Positions 1 to 7,662 of a stretch of 64,000 bases of DNA are shown piece after piece; the first letter of the stretch is position 1, and every line of letters begins with the position of its first letter. A model generated the notes under the pieces. The model did no database searches. It saw nothing but the letters and a program-made list of their open reading frames with translations, and was not told the origin of the DNA. The DNA is from UJ101 sp965262705 (GTDB taxonomy: Bacteria > Bacteroidota > Bacteroidia > Flavobacteriales > UJ101), in assembly GCA_965262705.1 (NCBI GenBank), contig OZ253556.1, positions 1,550,001 to 1,614,000 of the forward strand, written 5' to 3'. Position numbers and translations under genes: made by a program.

Positions 1-405
1 TTGTTCCAGAACAAAATCAACGACCCCGCTTTCCGTAACTACATCATCCAAAAAAGGGCGTGCTTTCATCCGCATAGCATGCGACTTAAAGGTATATTCC
101 TTTTCGCGGGGGATATGCCGTGTCCGCTCACCGCCTTCGCGCGTCGTGTCCACCCCATAGTGTTGAATAAAACCATGCCGCGCCATTTGAATGGATAACT
201 TTCGCATAAAGTATCGGGCTGCTCCCGCTTTTACCCTTCCATACGCCTTGACTGTTGCCTTAGCCTTAGCCGAGCGCATCGACACAGCATCCGGCGGTTC
301 TGCGCCTCGATAATGCGATACAAATCCCGCCGTCCGACGCCGAAGCGAGGCCTCAAGCATCCGCTCCGCCTGCTTGCCCACTTCCTTCTCGTTTTTGTAT
401 TTCAT
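1..405 (-). CDS. Phage morphogenesis-type hypothetical protein (3' end outside window)
   Basis: An open reading frame begins at an ATG at 405 and runs off the left edge with no stop, giving 135 residues. The product is basic, with many Arg and Lys, starting MKYKNEKEVGKQAERML, and later contains HGFIQHYGVDTTREGGERTR and a conserved-looking segment FKSHAMRMKARPFLDDVV. From memory this resembles small structural or morphogenesis proteins of Mu-like phages in Bacteroidota, but I cannot name a family. It is on the same strand as the other phage-type genes up to 1942. Base composition is clearly richer in G and C than the chromosomal genes after 2 kb, which supports a phage origin. It is a shadow-free choice: the overlapping plus-strand frame has no such composition. 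Confidence 0.6.
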   Translation of the reverse strand, partial: MKYKNEKEVGKQAERMLEASLRRRTAGFVSHYRGAEPPDAVSMRSAKAKATVKAYGRVKAGAARYFMRKLSIQMARHGFIQHYGVDTTREGGERTRHIPREKEYTFKSHAMRMKARPFLDDVVTESGVVDFVLEQ

Positions 406-452
406 CTTTAACTACTTCACTATCGTACTAAGGACTAACTGCTTATCACTTA

Positions 453-608
453 CTATCCTATAATTTTACTTAATTTTAATAATTTTACTTCCGGTACTAC
501 ATTAAACTTCGCTCTTGCTCCTGCTTTCTCTATGTGTACATGTATCGGTTCATGTTCCTCTGCATAAAAGAAAAACCGAAATCCGGAACTTGAAAAAATC
601 GTAGGCAT
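453..608 (-). CDS. Short DUF4160-like protein
   Basis: A 51-codon frame from ATG at 608 to a TAG at 453. The product starts MPTIFSSSGFRFFFYAEEHE and continues PIHVHIEKAGARAKF, which is the core of the DUF4160 family (a small domain with F-F-Y-x-x-E-x-x-E-P-x-H-V-H). Family members are usually about 80 residues, so the C-terminal helix appears lost or shortened. DUF4160 genes are often paired with DUF2442 genes; no partner is visible here. It lies between two phage-type genes on the same strand and may be a cargo gene of the prophage. Function unknown. Confidence 0.6.
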   Translation of the reverse strand: MPTIFSSSGFRFFFYAEEHEPIHVHIEKAGARAKFNVVPEVKLLKLSKIIG

Positions 609-687
609 ATCCAGGAAAATACGTTACAAAAGTAAGTATAAATTTTTATACCTAAAATAAAACCAAAGGAATAATGCAGATTATAGT

Positions 688-724
688 ACTCAGTTTATAG
701 TAATTGGTAACTCAGTTTATAGTA
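688..724. repeat. 15-bp direct repeat, 22-bp spacing
   Basis: ACTCAGTTTATAGTA occurs at 688-702 and again at 710-724, in the non-coding gap between two phage-type genes. The spacing of two helical turns would suit a protein-binding site, but nothing else supports this. Confidence 0.5.
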
Positions 725-735
725 CTGACTACTAA

Positions 736-1203
736 CTAACTAAATATCTGCGGATTTTTTAACGAAAAAAAACATTCCACGCCAAAAGCTTGTTGAGAGA
801 GTTCTATCGGCAGTATTTGTATGCTTTCTTTTATAAGCGAATGATACAAAAAATGCCCCGTATCATAATGATCCCGTCTTATACGGGCAAAAACCGACAA
901 CGCCAGTTGTTCTGCACGATCGATCGCCGCGTATTGCGCCTCAAAATCATCCATTGGCACGCCGGTAAGCATCACGGCAAAGCCCAGTCGGCGCACCGCC
1001 AGTGTATTTTCTTTGCCCCCTTCCAATCCGATTTCATACCGAAATAATGCCAGGTAAGGCGAAGCGATTCCCGATGCACCGGCCATTTGATGATGCAATT
1101 CCCGATTGAAATAGCCCGAAAATCCTTGTATTTTGGTATGCCTTTTCACCAAATCCGCAAAATATTGCTTCATGCGCAGATAGCTGTTATTCCTATTTTT
1201 CAT
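736..1203 (-). CDS. Phage-type hypothetical protein
   Basis: 155 residues from ATG at 1203. The N-terminus KQYFADLVKRHTKIQGFSGY and the Tyr/Phe-rich middle resemble a conserved but uncharacterised protein of Bacteroidota prophages; no enzymatic motif is visible. The start overlaps the end of the upstream gene (1193-1942) by 11 bp, the tight packing typical of phage operons. The C-terminus GVECFFSLKNPQIFS reads like a beta-strand-rich structural protein. A tail or head-completion role is only a guess. Confidence 0.55.
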   Translation of the reverse strand: MKNRNNSYLRMKQYFADLVKRHTKIQGFSGYFNRELHHQMAGASGIASPYLALFRYEIGLEGGKENTLAVRRLGFAVMLTGVPMDDFEAQYAAIDRAEQLALSVFARIRRDHYDTGHFLYHSLIKESIQILPIELSQQAFGVECFFSLKNPQIFS

Positions 1204-1942
1204 AACGAAGAATCATTTCCTCCAACATATTCATAAAATCATAGACCCGTGTACGCTTACAGTTTTCCAAATTGCCGAGCGGCTGGCGTTCCTCCATCGC
1301 CATGGTTCGGATGAGGACGGCAAACGAACGATATTTTTCTCTCGGTTTAAAAACCGGGCGCAGGGGTTTCTCTTTTACAGGCGCAGGAAAAATGTTCGGA
1401 TATCGCCCCCGAATATACTGTTGGATACTCATAAAAACCATCCCGACAAAATACCTTTGAGACGGGCGGAGGCAGTCGGTATATTGTGCCACAGCGGGAA
1501 GTTTAAAAGGAGAAAACTGACCTTCCAGTGTATAGAGTGAAGCAACCAACTGCCTAAGATAAATTTCATCCTGAGTTGTCCGCCATCGAAAGAACAAAGC
1601 ATCCGCTGCCGAAAATTGCTCCATCGGCATATCCCCTAGCCGATCCGAAGGCTTAACGAGTTTTTTCCCTTTTATTCTCACCTCAGGAAAACGATAGCAT
1701 TTTGGCATTTCTAATAAAAAATTACCGTAAGCTCGCAGCCTGCTTACCGGAACCCTTCGCAGCAAGCATTGCCATCGAAGCCATGAACATCCCCCTGCTT
1801 TTTTGCGAAACAGCACCTCCAGCATGTTAAGATACGTTGCAGCAAAAGTATTCGCCTTTTTAGGATTAAACCACAAAAAAGCAAGCTGTTCAAGCTGCCA
1901 ATCATTTAATTCGTTCCATGCCGCCGGGAAACAAATTTTCAT
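1193..1942 (-). CDS. Phage-type hypothetical protein
   Basis: 249 residues when started at the ATG at 1942 (MKICFPAAWNELNDWQLEQL). A longer frame extends to 2002 but its extra 20 residues are encoded by a MITE-F fragment, so the inner start is preferred. The N-terminal segment with DWQLEQLAFLWF and the LYTLEGQFSPFKLPAVAQ segment resemble conserved hypothetical proteins of Bacteroidota phages. It is the first gene of the minus-strand block with 736-1203. It ends the GC-rich tract; the repeat fragment at 1948 and then fbp follow immediately. Confidence 0.55.
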   Translation of the reverse strand: MKICFPAAWNELNDWQLEQLAFLWFNPKKANTFAATYLNMLEVLFRKKAGGCSWLRWQCLLRRVPVSRLRAYGNFLLEMPKCYRFPEVRIKGKKLVKPSDRLGDMPMEQFSAADALFFRWRTTQDEIYLRQLVASLYTLEGQFSPFKLPAVAQYTDCLRPSQRYFVGMVFMSIQQYIRGRYPNIFPAPVKEKPLRPVFKPREKYRSFAVLIRTMAMEERQPLGNLENCKRTRVYDFMNMLEEMILRYEK

Positions 1943-1947
1943 AATAA

Positions 1948-1970
1948 GAGACCGTTGCAAAAAGCATCTA
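1948..1970 (+). repeat. MITE-F left-end fragment
   Basis: GAGACCGTTGCA plus AAAAGCATCT matches one end of the MITE-F family; the rest is missing. It marks the junction between the prophage remnant and the chromosomal gene fbp. Confidence 0.7.
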
Positions 1971-2009
1971 AAAAAATCAAAAAAAGATATTTTATTACCC
2001 ATTTTTTTT

Positions 2010-2017
2010 TATTTTTG
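2010..2017 (+). promoter_or_regulatory. Probable fbp -7 box
   Basis: TATTTTTG matches the Bacteroidota TAnnTTTG box and lies 21 bp before the ATG at 2039. A start at 2021 would precede the expected transcription start, which supports 2039. No clear TTG at -33. Confidence 0.45.
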
Positions 2018-2038
2018 TGTATGTTAAATCATTTGAAA

Positions 2039-3046
2039 ATGAGATTCGGCAGGCCTACCCTAGGGGAATATATTATTGAGAAACAGAAAGACTTTAAGCA
2101 TTCAACAGGTGAATTGACCCGGTTGCTAAGTGCGATTCGTTTAGCCTCTAAAATCGTTCACAGGGAAGTAAATAAAGCCGGACTTGCAAACATTATTGGC
2201 TCAGTAGGCTCTGAAAATATTCAAGGAGAAGTTCAGCAGAAATTAGATGTTTTTGCCAATAAGATTTTTATCGATGCCTTGGCAAACAGAGAGGTGGTCT
2301 GTGGAATCGCCTCAGAGGAAAATGATAATTTTATTGCCATCAATCCGGAAAAAGATTCCGATCAAAGTAAGTATATCGTGCTAATCGACCCTTTGGATGG
2401 CTCTTCAAATATCGATGTTAATGTTTCCGTAGGAACTATTTTTTCCATTTTTCATCGGATTACTCCCAAAGGTAACCCGGTTCAATCAAAGGATTTTTTA
2501 CAAAGAGGTGTAGATCAGGTAGCTGCAGGCTATGTATTATATGGTTCTTCTACTATGATTGTATTCACTACCGGAAACGGGGTGAGTGGATTTACCTTTG
2601 ACAGCTCACTAGGTGTTTTTTATCTTTCACATCCTAATATACGCATTCTAGAAGAAGGGAGTATTTACTCTATTAATGAAGGAAATTATGTTCATTTTCC
2701 AAAAGGAATTAAGCAGTATATTAAGTATTGTCAGGAGGAAAAAGAAAATCGCCCCTATACCTCTCGCTATATCGGAAGTCTGGTAGCTGATTTCCACCGC
2801 AATATGCTAAAAGGCGGCGTTTATATTTATCCAACAACGACCCGATCTCCTAACGGTAAGTTACGCTTGTTGTACGAATGTAATCCCATTGCAATGCTCG
2901 CTGAGCAGGCAGGAGGAAAAGCTTCTGACGGAACACGACGAATTATGGAGATTCAACCCGCTACGATTCACCAAAGAACCCCCTTTGTATGCGGTTCTAT
3001 AAAAATGGTAGAAAAAGTAGAAGACTTCATTAGAGAAAACAATTAA
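2039..3046 (+). CDS. fbp: Fructose-1,6-bisphosphatase, class I
   Basis: Hydrolyses fructose 1,6-bisphosphate to fructose 6-phosphate in gluconeogenesis (cytoplasm). 335 residues, the usual length. The N-terminus LGEYIIEKQKDFKHSTGELT is the standard family start, which together with the promoter position selects the ATG at 2039 over upstream in-frame ATGs. Metal and phosphate binding motifs are present: SEEND at about residues 92-96 and DPLDGSSNID at 117-126; the C-terminal metal ligand region YECNPIAMLAEQAGG is also intact. No Shine-Dalgarno sequence precedes it, as for most genes here. It is monocistronic, flanked by a prophage remnant and a short MITE-F. Confidence 0.95.
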   Translation: MRFGRPTLGEYIIEKQKDFKHSTGELTRLLSAIRLASKIVHREVNKAGLANIIGSVGSENIQGEVQQKLDVFANKIFIDALANREVVCGIASEENDNFIAINPEKDSDQSKYIVLIDPLDGSSNIDVNVSVGTIFSIFHRITPKGNPVQSKDFLQRGVDQVAAGYVLYGSSTMIVFTTGNGVSGFTFDSSLGVFYLSHPNIRILEEGSIYSINEGNYVHFPKGIKQYIKYCQEEKENRPYTSRYIGSLVADFHRNMLKGGVYIYPTTTRSPNGKLRLLYECNPIAMLAEQAGGKASDGTRRIMEIQPATIHQRTPFVCGSIKMVEKVEDFIRENN

Positions 3047-3049
3047 AAT

Positions 3050-3141
3050 GAGAACCTGGCAGAATACATAAAAAAGTATGAAAACAAAAGCATCTCGCTT
3101 CGCTGACTTGCAGTTGATAGCGTGCTTTTTGCATCAGTCTC
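3050..3141 (+). repeat. Short MITE-F derivative
   Basis: Imperfect ends (GAGAACCTGGCAGAA ... TTGCATCAGTCTC) and the usual CATAAAAAAGTATGAAAA and GCTGACTTGCAGTT blocks, with the central hairpin deleted. It fills the gap between fbp and prfA. Confidence 0.75.
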
Positions 3142-3162
3142 TAAAACATTAAAAATTTTTAT

Positions 3163-4248
3163 ATGGCGTCTTTAATTACCCAATTAAATGAATTAAAACA
3201 ACGTTTTGATGAGGTGTCTGATTTAATTATACAGCCTAATATCATTAGCGATAGAAAGCGTTACGCACAATTAAACAAACAATATAAAGAATTAAAAAAG
3301 ATTATACCCATTTATACGCTTTATAAAGAAAAATTAAGTGTATTAGAAGAAGCCGAGCAACTTATTACCGAAAACTCCGATTCGGAAATGGTAGAAATGG
3401 CAAAAATGGAAAGAGAAGAGATAAAAGTTGTTTTGCCTCAAATAGAAGAAGAGATAAGATTATTATTGATACCAAAAGATCCTCAGGATGAAAAAAACGT
3501 AATCCTTGAATTGCGTGCGGGTACCGGAGGAGATGAGGCTTGCATTTTTGTGGAAGATATTTTTAGAATGTATGCTTTATATTTTAAAGAAAAAGCCTGG
3601 AAATACGAGGTAATTCATACAACAGAAGGCGGGATAAAAGGCTACAAGGAAATGATATTAGAAGTGCAGGGCAACGCAGTATATGGCACGATGAAATTTG
3701 AATCAGGGGTACATCGTGTACAGCGAATCCCTGAAACGGAATCACAAGGGCGGGTTCATACTTCAGCGATTACTGTTGCCGTACTCCCCGAGGCAGAGGA
3801 AATAGATGTTGAAATTAATTTATCAGAAGTAAGAAGAGATACTTTTCGCTCAAGCGGCGCCGGCGGGCAGCATGTAAATAAAACCGAATCGGCGATTCGA
3901 TTGACACATCTTCCAACAGGAATCGTAGCCGAGTGTCAAGATGGACGCTCTCAGCATAAAAACTACGAAAAAGCATTGCAGGTTTTGCGCACAAGGATTT
4001 ATCAAACCGTTTTAGAAAAAACACAAAAAGAACGCGCAGCGCAGCGTAAATCTTTAGTATCCTCAGGCGATCGTTCAGCAAAAATAAGAACTTATAACTA
4101 TCCACAGGGCAGGGTAACAGACCATAGAATTAACAAATCAATCTATAATTTACCCGATTATATGAACGGAAACTGCCAGGAAATGATTGATGCCTTGAAA
4201 GTCTATGAAAATACACAAAAGCTAAAAGCACAGGAAGAAACTGTTTAA
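3163..4248 (+). CDS. prfA: Peptide chain release factor 1
   Basis: Recognises UAA and UAG stop codons on the ribosome and triggers peptide release. 361 residues, full length. The catalytic GGQ is at residues 234-236 in SSGAGGQHVNKTESAIRLTH, and the codon-recognition tripeptide of the P-x-T type is PET at 190-192, which identifies RF1 rather than RF2. The acidic N-terminal coiled domain (residues 1-100) is present. It starts with ATGGCGTCTTTA without a Shine-Dalgarno sequence, and ends before a REP-F palindrome that may act in 3'-end formation. Confidence 0.97.
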   Translation: MASLITQLNELKQRFDEVSDLIIQPNIISDRKRYAQLNKQYKELKKIIPIYTLYKEKLSVLEEAEQLITENSDSEMVEMAKMEREEIKVVLPQIEEEIRLLLIPKDPQDEKNVILELRAGTGGDEACIFVEDIFRMYALYFKEKAWKYEVIHTTEGGIKGYKEMILEVQGNAVYGTMKFESGVHRVQRIPETESQGRVHTSAITVAVLPEAEEIDVEINLSEVRRDTFRSSGAGGQHVNKTESAIRLTHLPTGIVAECQDGRSQHKNYEKALQVLRTRIYQTVLEKTQKERAAQRKSLVSSGDRSAKIRTYNYPQGRVTDHRINKSIYNLPDYMNGNCQEMIDALKVYENTQKLKAQEETV

Positions 4249-4276
4249 AGCATTTAATCTCAAACTACTTTCTTAA

Positions 4277-4320
4277 TTCGACAAGTGGTTATTGAACTTG
4301 GCCGAAGTGTTCAGCTACCG
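4277..4320. repeat. REP-F palindrome
   Basis: A degenerate copy of the palindrome GGTTACTGAGC...TCGAAGTA, here GGTTATTGAACTTGGCCGAAGTG with TTCAGCTACC closing the stem. It sits between the convergent genes prfA and hpf. Confidence 0.6.
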
Positions 4321-4345
4321 AAAATTAAAATTCTCACAATCATTA

Positions 4346-4654
4346 CTAAGGCTTAAAATTCCTTTCTTTTTCCTTTTTCTTAATAATCTGTCGTTTAAGT
4401 GTGTCTAAAGTTAAATCTACACACTCGTTAAACGATTGCCCTATTTTCTTTACGATAATATTTTCTCCCGGTACAGCAACCTCTAGTTCAACGGTTTTAC
4501 TGTGTTGCTTTTCAGAAACGTTTTCCGATTTAAAATATACATCTATCGAAATAATTTTATCATAGTATTGCTCTAATTTTTTAAACTTTGCTTCCGCATA
4601 TTCCTTTAGACTTTCCCGTGTGTCTATGTTTACTGAATGAATTATTAATTTCAT
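4346..4654 (-). CDS. hpf: Ribosome hibernation promoting factor (HPF/RaiA family)
   Basis: Short HPF-type protein, 102 residues, beginning MKLIIHSVNIDTRESLKEYA. It binds the small ribosomal subunit in stationary phase and blocks tRNA and mRNA sites. The beta-alpha-beta-beta-beta-alpha fold pattern is evident, with the basic C-terminal helix LDTLKRQIIKKKEKERNFKP that contacts rRNA. The long-form C-terminal dimerisation domain is absent. It lies 28 bp downstream of a xer recombinase gene on the same strand, the arrangement I recall for other Flavobacteriia, so both may be co-transcribed. Confidence 0.92.
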   Translation of the reverse strand: MKLIIHSVNIDTRESLKEYAEAKFKKLEQYYDKIISIDVYFKSENVSEKQHSKTVELEVAVPGENIIVKKIGQSFNECVDLTLDTLKRQIIKKKEKERNFKP

Positions 4655-4682
4655 GCGTTTTTATTTTTAATTATATTTGTTT

Positions 4683-5576
4683 TTATTGCTTATTTCGCCT
4701 CGGGTGCGTATGATGATACATTCGCTTTAATCGCTCGAGGCTGTTGTGTGTGTAAACCTGTGTGGCAGAAAGGTTAGAATGCCCCATTAATGATTTGATT
4801 GCGGTGAGATCTGCTCCTGAATCTAACAAATGAGTAGCAAAACTATGTCTGAGCATATGAGGACTTTTTTTATCTTTCGTTGTAACGAGGCTAAGGTAAG
4901 TGTTTACAATCGTATAAACAAAATTTCCATATATTTTTTTACCCTTATTTGTAATAATTAATGATTCCACGCCTCCTCGCACAAATCTCTGGCGGATTTC
5001 CAGATATGGTTGAATTAATTGGATTAAAGAATTTGTAATAGGAATTTGTCTTTCTTTGTTTCTCTTTCCGAGCACCTTAATTTTTTTTTCATAAAAATCA
5101 ACATCGTTTACCTTTAGTTGGATTAACTCTGAACGCCTAATCCCCGTTTGGTATAATATTTCTATAACGAGCAGATTGCGCAGCCCTTTAAAATCAGTAG
5201 TAAAAATATCTTTTGAATTTAACAGTGTTTTCATTTCCCTCTTTGAGGGGGGGATATGAACTCTTTTTTGAGGTTTTACAGAGGGCACCAAATCGAGCGG
5301 TGAAGTATCACAGTCTCCCACTTTCATTAAGTATTTATAAAATGTTCTAAGCGCACTGAGTTTTCGATTTATGCTTGAGGCTGAGAATTCTTTTTTTGAC
5401 AAAAAAGCAAGGTACATTCTAATTTCGATACGGCCAATCTCGTAGGGAAACAGCGCCTTGTCAATCTCTATAAAAGATTTAAACTCTTTTATATCACGCA
5501 GATAACTTTCTACCGTATGAACCGAATAACGCTTTTCATAAATAAGATATTCTTTAAACTGTTTAATTATCTGCAT
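4683..5576 (-). CDS. Tyrosine recombinase, XerC/XerD type
   Basis: 297 residues from ATG at 5576 (a TTG two codons earlier is less likely). The N-terminal SAM-like DNA-binding domain covers about residues 1-95 and the catalytic domain the rest. The active-site set is complete: Arg147 in TGIRRSEL, Lys171, His240 and Arg243 in HMLRHSFATH, His266 in LMGHSNLS and the nucleophile Tyr275 in QVYTH. Length and motifs fit the chromosome-dimer resolvases that act at dif, rather than a phage integrase. Whether it is the XerC or XerD member cannot be told here. No frameshift, unlike the integrase at 19.2 kb. Confidence 0.9.
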   Translation of the reverse strand: MQIIKQFKEYLIYEKRYSVHTVESYLRDIKEFKSFIEIDKALFPYEIGRIEIRMYLAFLSKKEFSASSINRKLSALRTFYKYLMKVGDCDTSPLDLVPSVKPQKRVHIPPSKREMKTLLNSKDIFTTDFKGLRNLLVIEILYQTGIRRSELIQLKVNDVDFYEKKIKVLGKRNKERQIPITNSLIQLIQPYLEIRQRFVRGGVESLIITNKGKKIYGNFVYTIVNTYLSLVTTKDKKSPHMLRHSFATHLLDSGADLTAIKSLMGHSNLSATQVYTHNSLERLKRMYHHTHPRRNKQ

Positions 5577-5663
5577 AAACAATATTTATTCAAAAATAAA
5601 AAAAGTATTTTAAACTTATAAAAGTTTATTTTATTCATTTGTTATTTTCGATATTTGCACTTT

Positions 5664-6521
5664 ATGCAAAAGACGATTAAAATATTAGAGCGATTATTTT
5701 TTGGAGAAAGAGTAGAAATTATTCATCCAAAGTCTTATAAAAAAAGGATTCTTTATAAAAGGAGTGCTTTTCAACTCATTCAACTCGTTATTATCTTAAT
5801 TTTAATCACTACACTCACGGTCTTATTTTCTAAAAAGAATCCCGTCAACAAAAATTTGTCTAAAGATACCCGTCAAAAACTTATAACTTTAATAAAACGT
5901 ACCGATACGTTGCAAAGAAAAATAGACGGCTATAAATTGTACGTTAAAGGTATTTCGGATATTTTGAATGATAAGGTTACCGCAGGCCATGATTCACTTA
6001 TTAAGAAAGATGTACTCATCCCGATTGTTAGCCCTCCAATTAACCAGGATTCGCTTGCCCCCTCAGCAAAGGATTTAAAATTTAGAAAAGAACTTATTAA
6101 AGATCGTTTTAAAACCGTTGTTACCGGTGATACAAAAGAAAAAAAGGAAGATAAAATCGTACTATTTCCTCCTGTTAAAGGGGTCATTACCTCAAAATAT
6201 AGTATAGAAGAAGATCATTTTGCGATTGACATCGCTTGTAATGAAGGTACGCCGGTCAAAGCAACCATGGACGGCGCGGTCGTTCTTTCCGATTGGACAG
6301 CCGACGGCGGCTATATCATGGTGTTACAGCATAGGCAAAATATATTGTCGATTTATAAACACAACTCGAAATTATATAAAAAACAAGGAGATATAGTCAA
6401 AGCCGGAGAGGTTATAGCTGCAGCAGGTGATATTGGAGAACTTTCTAACGGACCTCATTTGCACTTTGAATTATGGATAAATGGGTATGCAGTCGACCCT
6501 GAAAATTATATTTATCAATAG
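5664..6521 (+). CDS. M23 family metallopeptidase (LytM-like), membrane-anchored
   Basis: 285 residues. After a short cytoplasmic segment there is a transmembrane helix (FQLIQLVIILILITTLTVLF, about residues 38-57), a periplasmic coiled linker, and a C-terminal peptidase M23 domain from about residue 170. Zinc-ligand motifs are visible: HFAIDI (H and D) and HLHFELW near the C-terminus. Such proteins cleave peptidoglycan cross-links or, when anchored, assist cell division or envelope remodelling. The first ATG at 5664 is chosen because the family commonly begins just before a KILERLFFGERVEIIHP-like segment. Divergent from the xer gene. Confidence 0.9.
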   Translation: MQKTIKILERLFFGERVEIIHPKSYKKRILYKRSAFQLIQLVIILILITTLTVLFSKKNPVNKNLSKDTRQKLITLIKRTDTLQRKIDGYKLYVKGISDILNDKVTAGHDSLIKKDVLIPIVSPPINQDSLAPSAKDLKFRKELIKDRFKTVVTGDTKEKKEDKIVLFPPVKGVITSKYSIEEDHFAIDIACNEGTPVKATMDGAVVLSDWTADGGYIMVLQHRQNILSIYKHNSKLYKKQGDIVKAGEVIAAAGDIGELSNGPHLHFELWINGYAVDPENYIYQ

Positions 6522-6524
6522 ATA

Positions 6525-6612
6525 TCTTTGTAAAAAGTTTTTTATCGCTAAAGTGCTTTTTGCAACGGTCTCGCTTTTTTCAAAGGCAAGTCAGCGCGGG
6601 TTAAAGGTCTCG
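6525..6612. repeat. MITE-F right-end remnants
   Basis: AAAGTGCTTTTTGCAACGGTCTC ends at 6572 and a second degenerate end (CAAGTCAGCGCGGGTTAAAGG followed by TCTCGC) follows directly. It occupies the gap between two convergent genes. Confidence 0.65.
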
Positions 6613-6623
6613 CTAATTAACCG

Positions 6624-7556
6624 CTACAATTCTTTTGCTATTAATTCTCTTGCCTTACGATAATCTATAGCCATTTGTTTTTTTAACGCCTCTATCGAAC
6701 TAAACTTTTGTTCTTCTCGTATCTTTTTCAATAACGCTAAGGTTATAAGTTCATTGTAAAGATCTCCGGTAAAATCAATTAAAAAGGCTTCTATTCGTTT
6801 TTCATTTCCTTCAAAAGTAGGTCGCATTCCAATATTTACCAATCCGTAATATTTCTTGCTTTGATAATTAGTTTTAAATAAATACACTCCGTTACTAGGG
6901 ATTAATTTATCGCCTGAAACTTCTAAATTAGCTGTTGGAAAATTTAACTTTCGTCCTATTTTATCCCCTTGGTTAACCATTCCCGTTATGGTGTAAGGGC
7001 GATTTAATAAACTATTGGCTTTTTCAATTTCACCGGATAATAAGGCATTTCTTATTTTAGTAGAACTAATTGTAATATCAGAAAATTTTTGAGCCTCAAC
7101 AATCGATAGCCTGAATCCATATAAAGAAGACAGTTCAGACAGCTCGGACAAAGACCCCTCCCTGTTTCTACCAAAATGATGATCGTAACCTATAACCAAC
7201 TCACTCATTCCTAAAGTATTGATCAATAAATCCCGGACAAACTCTGTAGCGCTTAGTCTTGCAAAAGTTCTGGTAAAAGGTTGTATAATTACATAATCCA
7301 ATCCAATTTGTTCTAACAGGCGTATTTTTTCCTTTAGTAAATACAACATTTTAAGATCAATTCCCTTTTGTAATACCTGCCTTGGATGCGGTGAAAAAGT
7401 TAATAAAACCGTTTTTCCGTCCATTGATTTTGCTCTTCGTATAAGCTCGCTTAATAATTCCTGGTGCCCCAGGTGAACGCCATCATACATGCCAATGGTT
7501 AAAACAATGGGAGAAGAGATTTTTTGAAAATCATTTATATTATGAAAAATTTTCAC
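6624..7556 (-). CDS. ribF: Bifunctional riboflavin kinase / FAD synthetase
   Basis: Makes FMN and then FAD from riboflavin. The N-terminal FAD synthetase (nucleotidyltransferase) domain has GMYDGVHLGHQ near its start, and the C-terminal flavokinase domain contains GRKLNFPTANL and VNIGMRPTF. About 310 residues, normal size. A TTG at 7583 would give a nine-residue extension, but it lies inside the likely -7 box TAGTTTTG (7581-7588 on the minus strand). The GTG at 7556, giving VKIFHNINDFQ, matches the usual family N-terminus and is preferred. Divergent from atpD. Confidence 0.93.
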   Translation of the reverse strand: MKIFHNINDFQKISSPIVLTIGMYDGVHLGHQELLSELIRRAKSMDGKTVLLTFSPHPRQVLQKGIDLKMLYLLKEKIRLLEQIGLDYVIIQPFTRTFARLSATEFVRDLLINTLGMSELVIGYDHHFGRNREGSLSELSELSSLYGFRLSIVEAQKFSDITISSTKIRNALLSGEIEKANSLLNRPYTITGMVNQGDKIGRKLNFPTANLEVSGDKLIPSNGVYLFKTNYQSKKYYGLVNIGMRPTFEGNEKRIEAFLIDFTGDLYNELITLALLKKIREEQKFSSIEALKKQMAIDYRKARELIAKEL

Positions 7557-7580
7557 GGGTTGGTAGATTAAAAATTTATT

Positions 7581-7588
7581 CAAAACTA
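7581..7588 (-). promoter_or_regulatory. Probable ribF -7 box
   Basis: TAGTTTTG on the minus strand fits TAnnTTTG and is 24 bp before the GTG start at 7556. This position argues against the upstream TTG as start codon. Confidence 0.45.
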
Positions 7589-7630
7589 TGAAAAATACAT
7601 AAAAAACTATTATTTCAAATCATAAACCCT

Positions 7631-7638
7631 TATATTTG
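7631..7638 (+). promoter_or_regulatory. Probable atpD -7 box
   Basis: TATATTTG fits TAnnTTTG, 24 bp upstream of the atpD ATG, implying a short leader. No clear TTG at -33. Confidence 0.5.
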
Positions 7639-7662
7639 CAAATTATTTATTAAAACCCAATA

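Noticed and set aside
1955..2038. N-terminal extension of fbp
   Set aside because: Encoded by repeat and promoter DNA; not part of the family.
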